Shown: positions 46,595-56,372, counted from the stretch's first letter. The stretch: DNA of 64,000 nt from Arthrobacter sp. E3 (GCF_017353415.1 NZ_JAFMPX010000013.1:16877-80876), one strand, 5' to 3'. Numbers and translations are program-made. Notes: generated from the sequence alone by a model not told the origin.

Positions 46595-46698
46595 TAGTTG
46601 CCCGGAACAGTCTACGGGCAAAAGTTCCCAGATGCACAATCGGCACTCCGGCGCACGCTATTTGGGTGCTTCGGCTTGGCTGGCTGGCCCCGGGCATG

Positions 46699-46727
46699 AA
46701 AAAATCCCCGACCATGGGCCGGGGATT
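46699..46727 (-). terminator. Terminator after tRNA-Gly
   Basis: On the minus strand AATCCCCG pairs with CGGGGATT across a nine-base loop and is followed by six T residues, nine bases past the tRNA-Gly CCA. Confidence 0.88.
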
Positions 46728-46735
46728 GCTTCTTT

Positions 46736-46809
46736 TGGAGGGGGCGACGGGAATCGAACCCGCGTCATCAGTTTGGAAAACTGAGGCTTTACCATTAAGC
46801 TACGCCCCC
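46736..46809 (-). tRNA. tRNA-Gly (anticodon TCC)
   Basis: The acceptor is GGGGGCG/CGCCCCC with discriminator T and encoded CCA; anticodon arm TCAGT-TTTCCAA-ACTGA. Confidence 0.96.
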
Positions 46810-46887
46810 GGATGTTTCGGCTTGTGGCCGAACAACTCCGTAACACTATCAACGACTCGGCCTGTGCTGCAAATCGTGAATTCCCGG

Positions 46888-47901
46888 TCAGGTTCCCTGG
46901 CAGTTCGGGCACCAGTACAGTTTCCGCCCACCCAGATCCTTCATGGCTATCTCGGTGCCACAATGCCGGCAGGGCAGGCCCTCACGCTTGTACACGTAGT
47001 GGGCATCTGCAACGGGGACGTCCTTGTTCACCGTGTTGTTCACGGTGTCGAGGCTCGACGGCGCTCCCCGGCTGCCGCCGCCGTCCAGCCCGCCGCTGTC
47101 CCTCCACTGCGCCGCAAGGCCGGGAGCCACACCCAAGCCCGAGGGCCGGTCTGCCAGCTCGGTGGTGATGATGCGCCCGTCGCGGACGCCGTCGGCCATG
47201 ACGCACACAATGTCCGTCCAGAGTGCGTTGGCTTCCTCCAGCTGCAGGCTCGTGCCGGGGAGCATGGGGTCAAGGCCCAGACGGAACAGGACCTCGGCCC
47301 GGTACACGTTGCCCACCCCGGCCAGGACGTCCTGCTTCATGAGCTGCAGCGCAATGTTGGTGGCGCTCTTTCGAAGACGGCGCGCAAACTCTTGGGCGTC
47401 GCCGTCGAAGTTGTGCAACGGGTCGGGTCCCAGTTTCCTGCGCACGGCAGCGGCTTCGGCAGGGGTCAGCACCTCGCAGGCCGTGGGGCCCCGCAGGTCT
47501 GCCCAGCCGTGGTCCGAGACCAACCGCACACGCACGGCACCCTTGGGCTCCGGCGGGCCAAGGTACGCAACGCTGGTGGCTTCCGGAACACCGGCATCAC
47601 CACTAACTTCCTGCTCACCGATGCGCCGCGGCGCTCCGATGCTGGACGCGCCGGTGAAAGTGGAGTCACCGCCAAAGTCCCACGCCCCGTACAGGCCGAG
47701 GTGGACGCGCATGATGAGGTCGTGGGAGAAGTACAGGAACATCTGCTTGCCGTGGGCCTCGGCTCGTTCCAGCACGTGGCCGTCCAGGCGGGCGGCCCCG
47801 GCGGTGAACTTCCCCTGCGGGCTGGACACGGCTAGTGCAGCCCCGCCAAAGACGTCGTTGAACTGCCGCGCCAGGCGGTGGACTGAATGGCCCTCAGGCA
47901 T
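46888..47901 (-). CDS. Fpg/Nei-family DNA glycosylase (Nei2-like)
   Basis: A 337-residue base-excision repair enzyme. The catalytic N-terminus is MPEGHSVHRLARQF (Pro2, Glu3), the helix-two-turn-helix is in DVLAGVGNVYRAEVLF, and the zinc finger is CRHC...CPNC at the C-terminus. MPEGH and order beside rpiB fit mycobacterial Nei2 (Rv2464c) rather than Fpg. A 35-residue Gly/Ser insert precedes the finger. It starts two bases after the rpiB stop, so the two are coupled. Confidence 0.93.
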   Translation of the reverse strand: MPEGHSVHRLARQFNDVFGGAALAVSSPQGKFTAGAARLDGHVLERAEAHGKQMFLYFSHDLIMRVHLGLYGAWDFGGDSTFTGASSIGAPRRIGEQEVSGDAGVPEATSVAYLGPPEPKGAVRVRLVSDHGWADLRGPTACEVLTPAEAAAVRRKLGPDPLHNFDGDAQEFARRLRKSATNIALQLMKQDVLAGVGNVYRAEVLFRLGLDPMLPGTSLQLEEANALWTDIVCVMADGVRDGRIITTELADRPSGLGVAPGLAAQWRDSGGLDGGGSRGAPSSLDTVNNTVNKDVPVADAHYVYKREGLPCRHCGTEIAMKDLGGRKLYWCPNCQGT

Positions 47902-47903
47902 CC

Positions 47904-48377
47904 TTAGTCGACGACTTCGCCGGTGGTCTCGTACGTGGCGATCTTGCCGATGCGACGCACGTGGCGTTCGGCCTCGCTGAAGGGCTCCGCCAGGAACGCC
48001 TCGATGATCTCGGTGGCTTCCTCGACGCTGTGCTGGCGCCCGCCCACAGCCACCACGTTGGCGTCGTTGTGTTCGCGGGCCAGCTTGGCCGTGGACAGGT
48101 TCCACGCCAGCGCGGCGCGCACACCCTTGACCTTGTTGGCCGCAATCTGCTCACCGTTGCCGGAACCGCCGAGTACGATCCCCAGCGCATCCACGCCTGC
48201 CGCCTGGTCCGTCACCACTGCCTGCGCGGCGTTGATGCAGAAGGAGGGGTAGTCGTCCTCGGCGTCGTAGGCCGCAGGTCCGTGGTCCACCATGTCGTAG
48301 CCTTTGGCGGCCAGGGCGGTGATGAGGTGGGCGCTGAGCTCCATGCCGGCGTGGTCTGTTGCGATGTGAACGCGCAT
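47904..48377 (-). CDS. rpiB: Ribose-5-phosphate isomerase B
   Basis: A 157-residue RpiB that interconverts ribulose- and ribose-5-phosphate. MRVHIATDHAGMELSAHL opens it; GIVLGGSGNGEQIAANKVKG has the anion hole and Ser/Gly in place of the E. coli Cys, as in mycobacteria. His in RHVRRI binds phosphate. It is coupled to the glycosylase gene. Confidence 0.96.
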   Translation of the reverse strand: MRVHIATDHAGMELSAHLITALAAKGYDMVDHGPAAYDAEDDYPSFCINAAQAVVTDQAAGVDALGIVLGGSGNGEQIAANKVKGVRAALAWNLSTAKLAREHNDANVVAVGGRQHSVEEATEIIEAFLAEPFSEAERHVRRIGKIATYETTGEVVD

Positions 48378-48469
48378 GAGGGGTCCTTAGTGGTGGAGGT
48401 GATTAATGCTCCTCCAAGCCTACCCATGCCGCGGCCCTGCTGCGGCCGGGTCCGGTGCCGGCCGGGCGG

Positions 48470-49465
48470 CTAGCGCTTGTCCGGCGACTTTCCGGCACGG
48501 CGGTTTAGGATCGCGGACAGGTCGTCGGCCGTGTCAAGGTCCGGCGCACTGACAACCACCTTACCGCCGTCGTTCAGTCGAAGCACGACGGCGGCCCCCG
48601 AGTACGTCAAAAACGTGGCGGACCCGCTGTGCTTGCGCAAGCCCCAGCCGCCATAGTCCTTCGCGACGATGTCCAGGGACACGGACGCGTCGACAACCTC
48701 GCAGGGAACGGCCAACACGGGAACCAGCCCGAGCAGTTTCACGATGAGCTGGTGCCTATCCACTTGGATGGTTGCGCTCAGCATCGAGATCACCAGCAGA
48801 GCCAGCACCACTGCAATGAGCAGGATCCATGGTGAAATCACCGTAAGTATGGCGCCGGGCAGTATGGCGACGAGCAGGATCATGATGGTGACGGATCCCT
48901 TGGGGTGCACAAAGTACGCCATGGTGTCATTGATGGCGGCGGGGTCTGCCTCTGCCTCCAGCATTTGGGCCAGCACCTTGTCATCAGATGCGCTCCATTG
49001 TTCCGCGGGCTTGAACGTCATGGCGAGCACCACGCCCATGGCCATGGCCAGTCCGCACCCCATGAGCAGGACGAACCCGTCAACGGTGACTTTTGGCAAC
49101 CCTTCCGGCGCGCCCTGACCCAACAAGGCGGCCCCAAATAAGGTGAAGGCTGCCAGTTGCAGGGTCATTCCGACGCCCAGCAGGATTCTGCGCAGCAGGG
49201 GCGGCAGCGATGTGCGTGCACCCTGGCTGCCCACGCCGGCACCCAGCACCACAATCAACACTGCTCCAATGGACAGAAACGCAGGCAGCGGAAGCGAGCC
49301 ACCGCCGGTAGGGAGCATCACTCCGTCTGGCAGCTGGCCCTTGATCAGAAACCCGCCAAGAAATAACGAAGCGGCCAGCAGGAGTGGGAAGATCAGGGCG
49401 AAGCGCAACGCCCGGGCGTCGATGGGACGTTCGTCTGCGCCGTCATGACTGCCTTCGTATGCCAT
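48470..49465 (-). CDS. Multi-pass membrane protein, paralogue of the next gene
   Basis: A 331-residue protein with about seven membrane helices and a C-terminal soluble domain containing AKDYGGWGLRKHSGSATFL. That domain recurs in the neighbour at 49470-50507 (MDYGGWGYRMGAGSVGFIM), and both end in a helix of the form LDTADDLSAILN. The genes are four bases apart. The DYGGWG domain resembles PH-like bacterial domains; function unknown. Confidence 0.78.
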   Translation of the reverse strand: MAYEGSHDGADERPIDARALRFALIFPLLLAASLFLGGFLIKGQLPDGVMLPTGGGSLPLPAFLSIGAVLIVVLGAGVGSQGARTSLPPLLRRILLGVGMTLQLAAFTLFGAALLGQGAPEGLPKVTVDGFVLLMGCGLAMAMGVVLAMTFKPAEQWSASDDKVLAQMLEAEADPAAINDTMAYFVHPKGSVTIMILLVAILPGAILTVISPWILLIAVVLALLVISMLSATIQVDRHQLIVKLLGLVPVLAVPCEVVDASVSLDIVAKDYGGWGLRKHSGSATFLTYSGAAVVLRLNDGGKVVVSAPDLDTADDLSAILNRRAGKSPDKR

Positions 49466-49469
49466 GGCC

Positions 49470-50507
49470 CTAGCTTCTCACTGTCGCAGCGTGGATGTAG
49501 GCATTGATGAGAGCGGCTGCTTCCCCGGCCGCTTCAAGGCTTGGCATGGAGATGATCCACGTCTGGTGGTAGCCGCCCGTCATGATTACGGCCGGGCCGT
49601 TGCCCATGATGAATCCGACGCTGCCGGCGCCCATCCTGTAGCCCCAGCCGCCGTAGTCCATCGCCTTGATGTCCAGCACCTCGGCACTTTTGAGTTGCTT
49701 CCACTCCAGCGGCATGAGCTTCCAGAAGCCGGAGGCAAGCACCTTGACCCCGTCCGGACCGATCACGGCCGTCGCTTGGCAAAATATCCAGATGATCCCG
49801 CCGATGAGCACCCCCACCAGAGCCAGGCCTGGGAAAATCAGGTAGGTGCTGACGGCCGTGATGAGTCCAACCCCCAGGCTCAGAAGCCATTTCCAGTGCC
49901 CCATGGTCACGTCTATGCGCATCGTTTCGCCCTGAGCGGCCCTTTCGCTGGCCCGGCGGCCAAGCTCAGTGTGGTCCTGGCGCGCCGCTTCGTTCGTTGC
50001 GGCGGCTTCACTGCTTTGGGTCCTGTCCACCTCGCCGGGGCGGTACAACCATACGGCGGCGCAGCCCACCACAAACGCGGCGGCAAGCCCCACCGCCATG
50101 ACCGGTCCGGAAATCTTCGCGTGCGAGACATCCAAGAGATCCAGCTGCCCGGCAACCACGCCAACGCTCAGGGCTGTCAACGCTGTGCAGAAGGCCAGAC
50201 CAAAGCCCACGCCAATGCGGGCGAAAAGTGTCGAGGGCGTTCGCAGCAGCAACGCCATCGGGGCAACAACGGCACCAACGCCGCCCATGGCGAACACCAT
50301 CAGCGCCGCCCCCGTGAGTGACATGTATCCGTCGACTTCGTTCTTGCTGTTCCAGTGCGAGGCCAGCTCGGTCGGCAACCTGCCTGCGACGCTGAACATC
50401 CAGGCCGCGGCCAGGGCACCCAGCAGCAGCGGTCCCACAATGAGCCCGATCAGCCACCGCCGGTTGTACCGCGCTTCTTCCTCGGCACTGCGCATCCGCT
50501 CCCCCAT
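49470..50507 (-). CDS. DUF1648-domain membrane protein
   Basis: A 345-residue protein. Helix 1 is followed by LPTELASHWNSKNEVDGYMS (about residues 44-63), the DUF1648 motif, then further helices, a charged linker (about 165-200), two more helices and the DYGGWG domain shared with its neighbour. DUF1648 proteins often accompany regulators in envelope stress or sporulation; no partner is adjacent apart from the paralogue. Confidence 0.85.
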   Translation of the reverse strand: MGERMRSAEEEARYNRRWLIGLIVGPLLLGALAAAWMFSVAGRLPTELASHWNSKNEVDGYMSLTGAALMVFAMGGVGAVVAPMALLLRTPSTLFARIGVGFGLAFCTALTALSVGVVAGQLDLLDVSHAKISGPVMAVGLAAAFVVGCAAVWLYRPGEVDRTQSSEAAATNEAARQDHTELGRRASERAAQGETMRIDVTMGHWKWLLSLGVGLITAVSTYLIFPGLALVGVLIGGIIWIFCQATAVIGPDGVKVLASGFWKLMPLEWKQLKSAEVLDIKAMDYGGWGYRMGAGSVGFIMGNGPAVIMTGGYHQTWIISMPSLEAAGEAAALINAYIHAATVRS

Positions 50508-50771
50508 GAACTCCTACTTCCCACATCGCCCGCACGTGCACGAAAAAATTTTCACGCGCGTCTGCATTAACCCTGCCCCAGCACTTGGCGGGGCACAACT
50601 TTCTCGCGTTCCGGCTCCGGATAAGCCCGGCTTTGGCTCGCAGAGAACACTGCTACTTACTGCCCCGGCGGGCAGGCGGTAACGTGGAAGAATCGTTTCA
50701 CCGCCGCGCAACAGCCACAAGCTTCGTCCGCGGCCCTGTTCCACTCAACCCTGAACGGAAGGCAGCACACC

Positions 50772-53342
50772 TTGCCTGGTATGAACTTGACCCGCGCCGA
50801 AGCCATTGAGCGATCGGCCACCCTGACTGTTTCCAGCTATGACGTGGCCCTTGACCTGACCACATCCGAGACTACGTTCACCACCACCACCACGGTGCGG
50901 TTCAGCGCGAAGGAGGGGTCGTCGTCGTTCATTGATGCCGTGACGGCCGACGTCCACCAAGTCACCCTCAACGGTGAGGAACTTGACCCCAAGGAAGTGT
51001 CCGACGGCGTCCGCATCTCCCTGCCCCGCCTCGCCAAAGACAACGTGCTCACCATCAAGGCCGACGCGGTCTTCATGAACACCGGTGAGGGCCTGCACCG
51101 CTTTGTGGATCCCGTGGACGGTGAGGCATACCTGTACAGCCAGTTTGAGGTGCCGGATTCGCGCCGCATGTTCCCCGTCTTCGAGCAGCCGGACCAGAAG
51201 GCGACGTTCGCCTTCCACGTCACGGCGCCGGATTATTGGGAAGTCATTTCCAACTCCCCCACCCCGGAGCCGGTTGAAGCCGGTGCGGGCAAATCGACGT
51301 GGCATTTTGAGCCGACACTGAAGATCTCCAGCTACATCACCGCGCTGATCGCCGGCCCGTACGGCTGTGTGCGCAGCGAGCTGACGAGTTCAGACGGCCG
51401 CACGGTGCCGCTGGCCGTGTTCGCACGGAAGTCGCTCATGGAATATCTGGATGCGGAGAACGTCTTTGAACTGACCCGGCAGGGCTTCGAGTTCTTTGAG
51501 AAGCAGTTCGGCACCCCGTACCCGTTCCCGAAATACGACCAGCTCTTTGTGCCCGAGTTCAATGCCGGGGCCATGGAAAACGCCGGCGCGGTCACGTTCC
51601 TGGAGAGCTACGTGTTCCGCTCCAAGGTCACCGACGCCATGGTGGAACGCCGCGCCATCACCATCCTGCACGAGCTCGCCCACATGTGGTTCGGCGACCT
51701 GGTGACCATGCGCTGGTGGAATGACCTGTGGCTCAATGAGTCGTTCGCCGAGTTCATGTCCACCCTGGCCGCCGCCGAGAACACGAAGTACGTGGACTCC
51801 TGGACCACGTTCTCCTCGCTGGAGAAGAGCTGGGCCTACCGCCAGGACCAGCTGCCCTCCACCCACCCGATCAAGGCCGAGATCAACGATTTGGAGGATG
51901 TGCTCGTCAACTTTGACGGCATCACGTACGCCAAGGGCGCCTCCGTGCTGCGCCAGCTCGTCGCCTGGGTGGGCCAGGAGGAGTTCATGGCCGGCGTGCG
52001 CGCCTACTTCGCCAAGCACGCCTGGTCCAACACGGAGCTGCCGGACCTCATGGTGGAGCTTGAGGCTGCCAGCGGCCGCGACCTCTCCGCCTGGACGGAG
52101 AAGTGGCTGGAGACGGCCGGCGTGAACACGCTCAAGCCCTCCATCGACGTGGCGGACGACGGCGCCATCACCTCATTCTCGATCCTCCAGTCCGCCGTGG
52201 CCGAGCACCCGGTCCTGCGCCCGCACCGCATGGCTGTGGGCTTCTACAACCTGGCCACCGAGGGCGACGATGCCGGCAAGTTGGTCCGCACCCACCGTGT
52301 AGAGCTGGATGTCCACGGCGCCGTGACGGAAGTTCCGGAGCTGGTGGGCTTGGCCCGTCCCGCCCTGGTGCTGCTCAACGACGACGACCTCGCCTACGCC
52401 AAGATCCGCCTCGACGATGTCTCCCTGGCCACGGCCAAGGCACATGTGCAGGATTTCAAGGAATCGCTGCCGCGCACCATTGCTGCGGCCTCGATCTGGG
52501 ATGCCATGCGCGACGGCGAAACCCCGGCCCGCGAGTACGTGGACTTTGTGCTGGCCATCATTGGGCACGAAACGGATTCCACCGTGATCATGGTGCTGCT
52601 GCGTCAGCTCACCACTGCGCTGCGCTTCTACGTGGCTGCGGAACACGAAAAGGCCACGTCCGTTGCCGCCGCAGATTCCCTGTGGGCACTGGCACAGGCT
52701 GCTGCCCCCGGATCCGATGCCCAGCTGCAGTTCACCAAGGCCTTTGCCTCCCACGCCCAAAGCACTAACCAGCTTGACGCCGTGCAGGCCCTGCTGGACG
52801 GCACGGTGGTTCTTGATTCGCTGGCTGTGGACACGGACATGCGCTGGGAACTGCTGACGTCCCTGGTTGCCGGCGGCCGGGCCGACGGCGCCGCCATTGA
52901 CGCGGCACTGGCTTTGGACAACACCCAGACCGGACAGCTCGCTGCTGCCACGGCGCATGCTGCCGTTCCGACTGCTGACGCCAAGGCTGGAACGTGGCAT
53001 TCCGTCGTCGTGCGTGGGGATGGTGCCAATGCGGTGCAGCGTGCGGCGATCGACGGTTTCGGCAGGGTCTGGGACACCTCGCTGCTGGAGCCGTACGTGG
53101 AGAAGTATTTTGCCGCGATTCTGGGGGTGTGGGAGGAGAAGTCGTACGAGACGAGCTCCACCATCATCACCGGGCTCTACCCCTCGCAGCTTGTCTCTAC
53201 GGCAACGGTGGAGGCGACCGACAAGTTCCTGGCAACGCTTGGGGCGGAGTTCCCCGCACTGCGCCGCCTACTCGTGGAATCCCGCGACGGCGTGGTGCGT
53301 GCCTTGGCCGCACAGGCAGCCGACCGGCAGTCCGCCAACTAA
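50772..53342 (+). CDS. pepN: Aminopeptidase N (M1 family)
   Basis: An 856-residue zinc aminopeptidase. GAMENAGAV (about 267-275) binds the N-terminus, HELAHMWFG (about 300) with NESFAEF 18 residues on forms the HExxH-x18-E zinc site, and an ERAP-like C-terminal domain follows. The TTG at 50772 has GGAAGG nine bases upstream; ATG 50781 is the alternative. It likely trims peptides released by Clp and other proteases. Monocistronic, with its own terminator. Confidence 0.96.
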   Translation: MPGMNLTRAEAIERSATLTVSSYDVALDLTTSETTFTTTTTVRFSAKEGSSSFIDAVTADVHQVTLNGEELDPKEVSDGVRISLPRLAKDNVLTIKADAVFMNTGEGLHRFVDPVDGEAYLYSQFEVPDSRRMFPVFEQPDQKATFAFHVTAPDYWEVISNSPTPEPVEAGAGKSTWHFEPTLKISSYITALIAGPYGCVRSELTSSDGRTVPLAVFARKSLMEYLDAENVFELTRQGFEFFEKQFGTPYPFPKYDQLFVPEFNAGAMENAGAVTFLESYVFRSKVTDAMVERRAITILHELAHMWFGDLVTMRWWNDLWLNESFAEFMSTLAAAENTKYVDSWTTFSSLEKSWAYRQDQLPSTHPIKAEINDLEDVLVNFDGITYAKGASVLRQLVAWVGQEEFMAGVRAYFAKHAWSNTELPDLMVELEAASGRDLSAWTEKWLETAGVNTLKPSIDVADDGAITSFSILQSAVAEHPVLRPHRMAVGFYNLATEGDDAGKLVRTHRVELDVHGAVTEVPELVGLARPALVLLNDDDLAYAKIRLDDVSLATAKAHVQDFKESLPRTIAAASIWDAMRDGETPAREYVDFVLAIIGHETDSTVIMVLLRQLTTALRFYVAAEHEKATSVAAADSLWALAQAAAPGSDAQLQFTKAFASHAQSTNQLDAVQALLDGTVVLDSLAVDTDMRWELLTSLVAGGRADGAAIDAALALDNTQTGQLAAATAHAAVPTADAKAGTWHSVVVRGDGANAVQRAAIDGFGRVWDTSLLEPYVEKYFAAILGVWEEKSYETSSTIITGLYPSQLVSTATVEATDKFLATLGAEFPALRRLLVESRDGVVRALAAQAADRQSAN

Positions 53343-53356
53343 GCCCTGTAGTCTGC

Positions 53357-53403
53357 AACGGGCGTTTCCCTGCCACTCGGTGGCCGGGAAACGCCCGTTT
53401 TTT
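53357..53403 (+). terminator. Strong terminator after pepN
   Basis: AACGGGCGTTTCCC (53357-53370) pairs with GGGAAACGCCCGTT (53386-53399), followed by a T-run to 53403. Confidence 0.95.
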
Positions 53404-53509
53404 GCTGATTTTTGCCCGACCGAACGCGGCTCGCAACGCGGCTGGCGCCCGGGAGAATTGACTACATTTTACGCTAGTAAGGCCCCTGCGTCAGGGGTAT
53501 CTTGAGGTC

Positions 53510-54376
53510 ATGTTTACTCATCACTTTAAGGGGATTGCTGCCCGTGCAGGCGCCGTGACACTTTTATCACTGGGCCTCGTTGCAGGCATGGCCGGAGCCC
53601 CGGCCATCGCCCAAACTCAGACTTCCTGGGGACACTCCGGCCCGTCGTATCCAGATCAGAGCACACTGAACTACACCGTCATGGGAGACTCCTACTCGGC
53701 CGGTTCGGGTGCTGGCGGCGAGGGAGATTGCGGGCGGAGCGTTGGCGGCTACGCCAATGACATCGCCACTCAACTTGGTGCCAACTTGACGAACATTGCT
53801 TGCGCCGGTTTCACCACCACTCAGGTCACCGAGTTTGAGGTGCCACAACTTTCGCCCGACACGAAGCTGATCACCATCACGGCCGGCGGCAACGACGTCG
53901 CCTGGACCACGGCCGTGGGAACGTGCCTGGCTGCTCCCTTGGACGCGTGCAAGTCAGCTGTGGCCGACTCCATCAAACTCATGAAGCAGGTGCCCAGGAA
54001 AGCGACCACGATGCTCAAGGCCATCAAGGCCAAGGCCCCGCACGCAAAGATCCTCTACCTCGGCTACCCGCGCCTCTTTGAGCCGCAAAACATGCTGGTA
54101 CCCCCCTTCGCACCTACCCAGGTCGAAGGCGCCAAGGTCCTCAACGGAGCCGCGGACCTGCTCAATGGCATCCTGGCTGTGACTGCCCTGTCCAACCGCG
54201 TGGCGTTCGTACCGGTGGCCTACCGCTTCTCTGGCCATGCGGTGCCTTCAGAGGGATCCTGGATAAACTACCCAACAGCTTTAGGAGGACAGAGCCCATT
54301 CGCGTTCCACCCCACCGCCACGGGTTACGAACTCGGCTATGCAGCATCCCTGCAGCCGTTCCTCCGCTGGCTGTAG
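53510..54376 (+). CDS. Secreted SGNH/GDSL hydrolase
   Basis: A 288-residue exported esterase/lipase. Signal peptide: basic start, hydrophobic AVTLLSLGLVAGMAGAP, cleavage near AIA-QTQ. Block I is MGDSYSAGSG (Ser nucleophile), block III TAGGNDVAWT, and the final His is in FHPTATGY. Cys pairs suggest disulfides, as in Streptomyces-type SGNH lipases. The substrate (lipid, acyl ester) is not determinable. CCCCTG-CGT-CAGGGG forms a small hairpin just before the gene. Confidence 0.92.
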   Translation: MFTHHFKGIAARAGAVTLLSLGLVAGMAGAPAIAQTQTSWGHSGPSYPDQSTLNYTVMGDSYSAGSGAGGEGDCGRSVGGYANDIATQLGANLTNIACAGFTTTQVTEFEVPQLSPDTKLITITAGGNDVAWTTAVGTCLAAPLDACKSAVADSIKLMKQVPRKATTMLKAIKAKAPHAKILYLGYPRLFEPQNMLVPPFAPTQVEGAKVLNGAADLLNGILAVTALSNRVAFVPVAYRFSGHAVPSEGSWINYPTALGGQSPFAFHPTATGYELGYAASLQPFLRWL

Positions 54377-54426
54377 GTAATACCTGATCCTGCAAGTGAG
54401 TCCCCGCGCCCCTTATCATTAGCCTC

Positions 54427-54909
54427 ATGGGACGCAATGAGCACCACTACGAAGTCAACATATTTTGGACCGGCAACCGGGGAACCGGAACGTCCGGGTA
54501 CAAGGCCTACGGCCGTGACCACAGCGTCACGGCCGTTGGTCTGCCCATGCTGCTGGGTTCAGCCGACAAAACGTTTCACGGCGACTGGGACCGGTGGAAC
54601 CCGGAACAGCTGCTCGTTACGGCTTTGTCCCAATGCCATATGCTCTCCTACCTGCACGTGGCCGTGAATCACGGTGTGGTCGTGACCAAATATGAGGACA
54701 CGGCCACCGGGACACTGCTCCTCAATACCGATGGGAGCGGTCAATTCGAATCCGTCACCCTGCATCCCAAAATCTATGTCTCAGACCCGACAATGCAGGC
54801 TCTGGCACTGACGCTGCATGCAGAAGCAGCCAGCAAATGCTTCATTGCCAGAAGCGTAAACTTCCCCGTTCACCACGAGCCTGGAGTGTTGGAGCCCACG
54901 CAGGACTGA
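54427..54909 (+). CDS. OsmC-family protein
   Basis: A 160-residue protein of the OsmC/Ohr fold. The first Cys is in LVTALSQCHMLSYL and the second in AEAASKCFIARSVN, the two peroxidatic/resolving positions. NPEQLL before the first is characteristic. It likely reduces organic peroxides. It starts 50 bases after the SGNH gene. Confidence 0.92.
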   Translation: MGRNEHHYEVNIFWTGNRGTGTSGYKAYGRDHSVTAVGLPMLLGSADKTFHGDWDRWNPEQLLVTALSQCHMLSYLHVAVNHGVVVTKYEDTATGTLLLNTDGSGQFESVTLHPKIYVSDPTMQALALTLHAEAASKCFIARSVNFPVHHEPGVLEPTQD

Positions 54910-54985
54910 TCTGCTGCGCTGACCGCGCTAGGGTTGAGATGAAGTTCCCAGTTCCCTTCCCCGAGCGATGCAAGGTAAGCCACGC

Positions 54986-55705
54986 GTGCAAGCACTATTG
55001 ATCTTTGACGGCTTTGACGAAGGATTTTGGCGCAGTGTGACCCAAGCTGGCGTGGCTCTGGCCATTGGCTTGGTGATGTGGCTGGTGTGCCACTACGGCA
55101 TCCGCCTGTTCGTCAAGCGCGCCAGCATCCAACGCACACCGCTGAACCATGCCTCACTACGTTGGGCCGCACCCATGCTGCGCAACATGGACCCCATGAT
55201 GCATGCTTTGGACAACGAACGCCGCGTCTTGCGCGCCCGCACCATCGGCTCCCTCCTGAACTCGGCACTGACAGGCACAGTGGCACTAGTGACGGGTTTC
55301 TACATCCTGCTCGCCTTCAATATCAACATCGCCCCTCTACTGGCCAGCGTGGGCGTGGTGGGCATTGCCATCGGTTTCGGCTGCCAACAGCTCATTCGGG
55401 ATTTCCTTGCGGGCATCTTCATCACCTTCGAGGACCAGTACGGGATCGGCGACGTAATCGTGACCAGTGAGGTGGTAGGCACGGTGGAATACCTTGGCCT
55501 GCGCATCACCCGGGTGCTGGCCGAGGACGGCACCGTGTGGTACCTGCGCAACGGTGAAATACTGCGCTTGGGAAACCGGTCCAAGGGTAACTATGTGCCA
55601 CCGCAGCCAGATGCGCCAGAGCCCCAGGCGCCTCAGGCACCCGCCGCAAGCACACCGGCGTCGAACGTTTCAACCAGCAACGAACCCGCCGAGACGGCAG
55701 AGTAG
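54986..55705 (+). CDS. MscS-like mechanosensitive channel
   Basis: A small-conductance channel of about 239 residues. A first helix (VALAIGLVMWLVCHYGIRLF), a second (TGTVALVTGFYILLAFNI) and the pore helix ASVGVVGIAIGFGCQQLIRD lead into the beta domain (EDQYGIGDVIV). A disordered Pro/Ala tail ends it. AAGG at 54972 favours GTG 54986; ATG 54968 is possible. It is 20 bases ahead of the globin gene and probably co-transcribed. Confidence 0.92.
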   Translation: MQALLIFDGFDEGFWRSVTQAGVALAIGLVMWLVCHYGIRLFVKRASIQRTPLNHASLRWAAPMLRNMDPMMHALDNERRVLRARTIGSLLNSALTGTVALVTGFYILLAFNINIAPLLASVGVVGIAIGFGCQQLIRDFLAGIFITFEDQYGIGDVIVTSEVVGTVEYLGLRITRVLAEDGTVWYLRNGEILRLGNRSKGNYVPPQPDAPEPQAPQAPAASTPASNVSTSNEPAETAE

Positions 55706-55725
55706 AAAGCGTAGAAAGTACAGCC

Positions 55726-56328
55726 ATGAACCACGAGCACAATCCCTCCTCCCCCTTCGCCAACGGTCCGGCCCAAAATGACGCAGCCGAGAATAGTGCT
55801 GGCGAGAATGCGGCAACAGGAACCCCGATTCCGTCGCGCTTTGGCGAGCCGCTGGCGACGATGCTGCCGATTCCCACGAAGGTGGGGCGGCCGCTGCCGT
55901 CGACCTCCAGCCCCGCTGCTGGCGATGAACCCGTGGACTACTCCGATACGTTTTACGGCCAGATTGGCGGGCACGAGACGTTCAAGAAGCTCATCCACGT
56001 GTTCTATCAGGGCATTGCCGCCGATCCGCTGCTACGCGCCATGTACGTGGAAGAGGATTTGGGGCCCGCCGAGCACCGCATGTTGATGTTCATGGAGCAG
56101 TATTGGGGCGGGCCGCGGACCTACCTTGAGGAACGCGGCCACCCGCGCCTGCGCATGCGCCACGTGCCGTTCCCCATCACCCCCGAGGCGCGCGACCGCT
56201 GGCTGGCCGCCATGCGCAAGGGCGTGGACGCCGTGGAGCTCTCGCCCATGCACGAGGCCACGCTGTGGGATTATTTGGAGCGAGCCGCGCATTCGCTCGT
56301 GAACGCGGCCTCCGAACCCCGGGGCTGA
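55726..56328 (+). CDS. glbO: Group II truncated haemoglobin with N-terminal extension
   Basis: A 200-residue protein; the globin begins near residue 70 (YSDTFYGQIGGHETFKKLIH). EEDLGPAEHRMLMFMEQYWGGP and RHVPFPITPEARDRWLAAM carry the group II signature, including proximal His (RHVPF) and Trp G8 (DRW). The 70-residue Ala/Pro/Asn-rich lead is unusual. TrHbO proteins bind O2 and help respiration or peroxide and NO handling. Confidence 0.93.
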   Translation: MNHEHNPSSPFANGPAQNDAAENSAGENAATGTPIPSRFGEPLATMLPIPTKVGRPLPSTSSPAAGDEPVDYSDTFYGQIGGHETFKKLIHVFYQGIAADPLLRAMYVEEDLGPAEHRMLMFMEQYWGGPRTYLEERGHPRLRMRHVPFPITPEARDRWLAAMRKGVDAVELSPMHEATLWDYLERAAHSLVNAASEPRG

Positions 56329-56372
56329 GTTTTCGCTCGTCTCCCATTGGAGACGGTGACTCACACTGGCTT

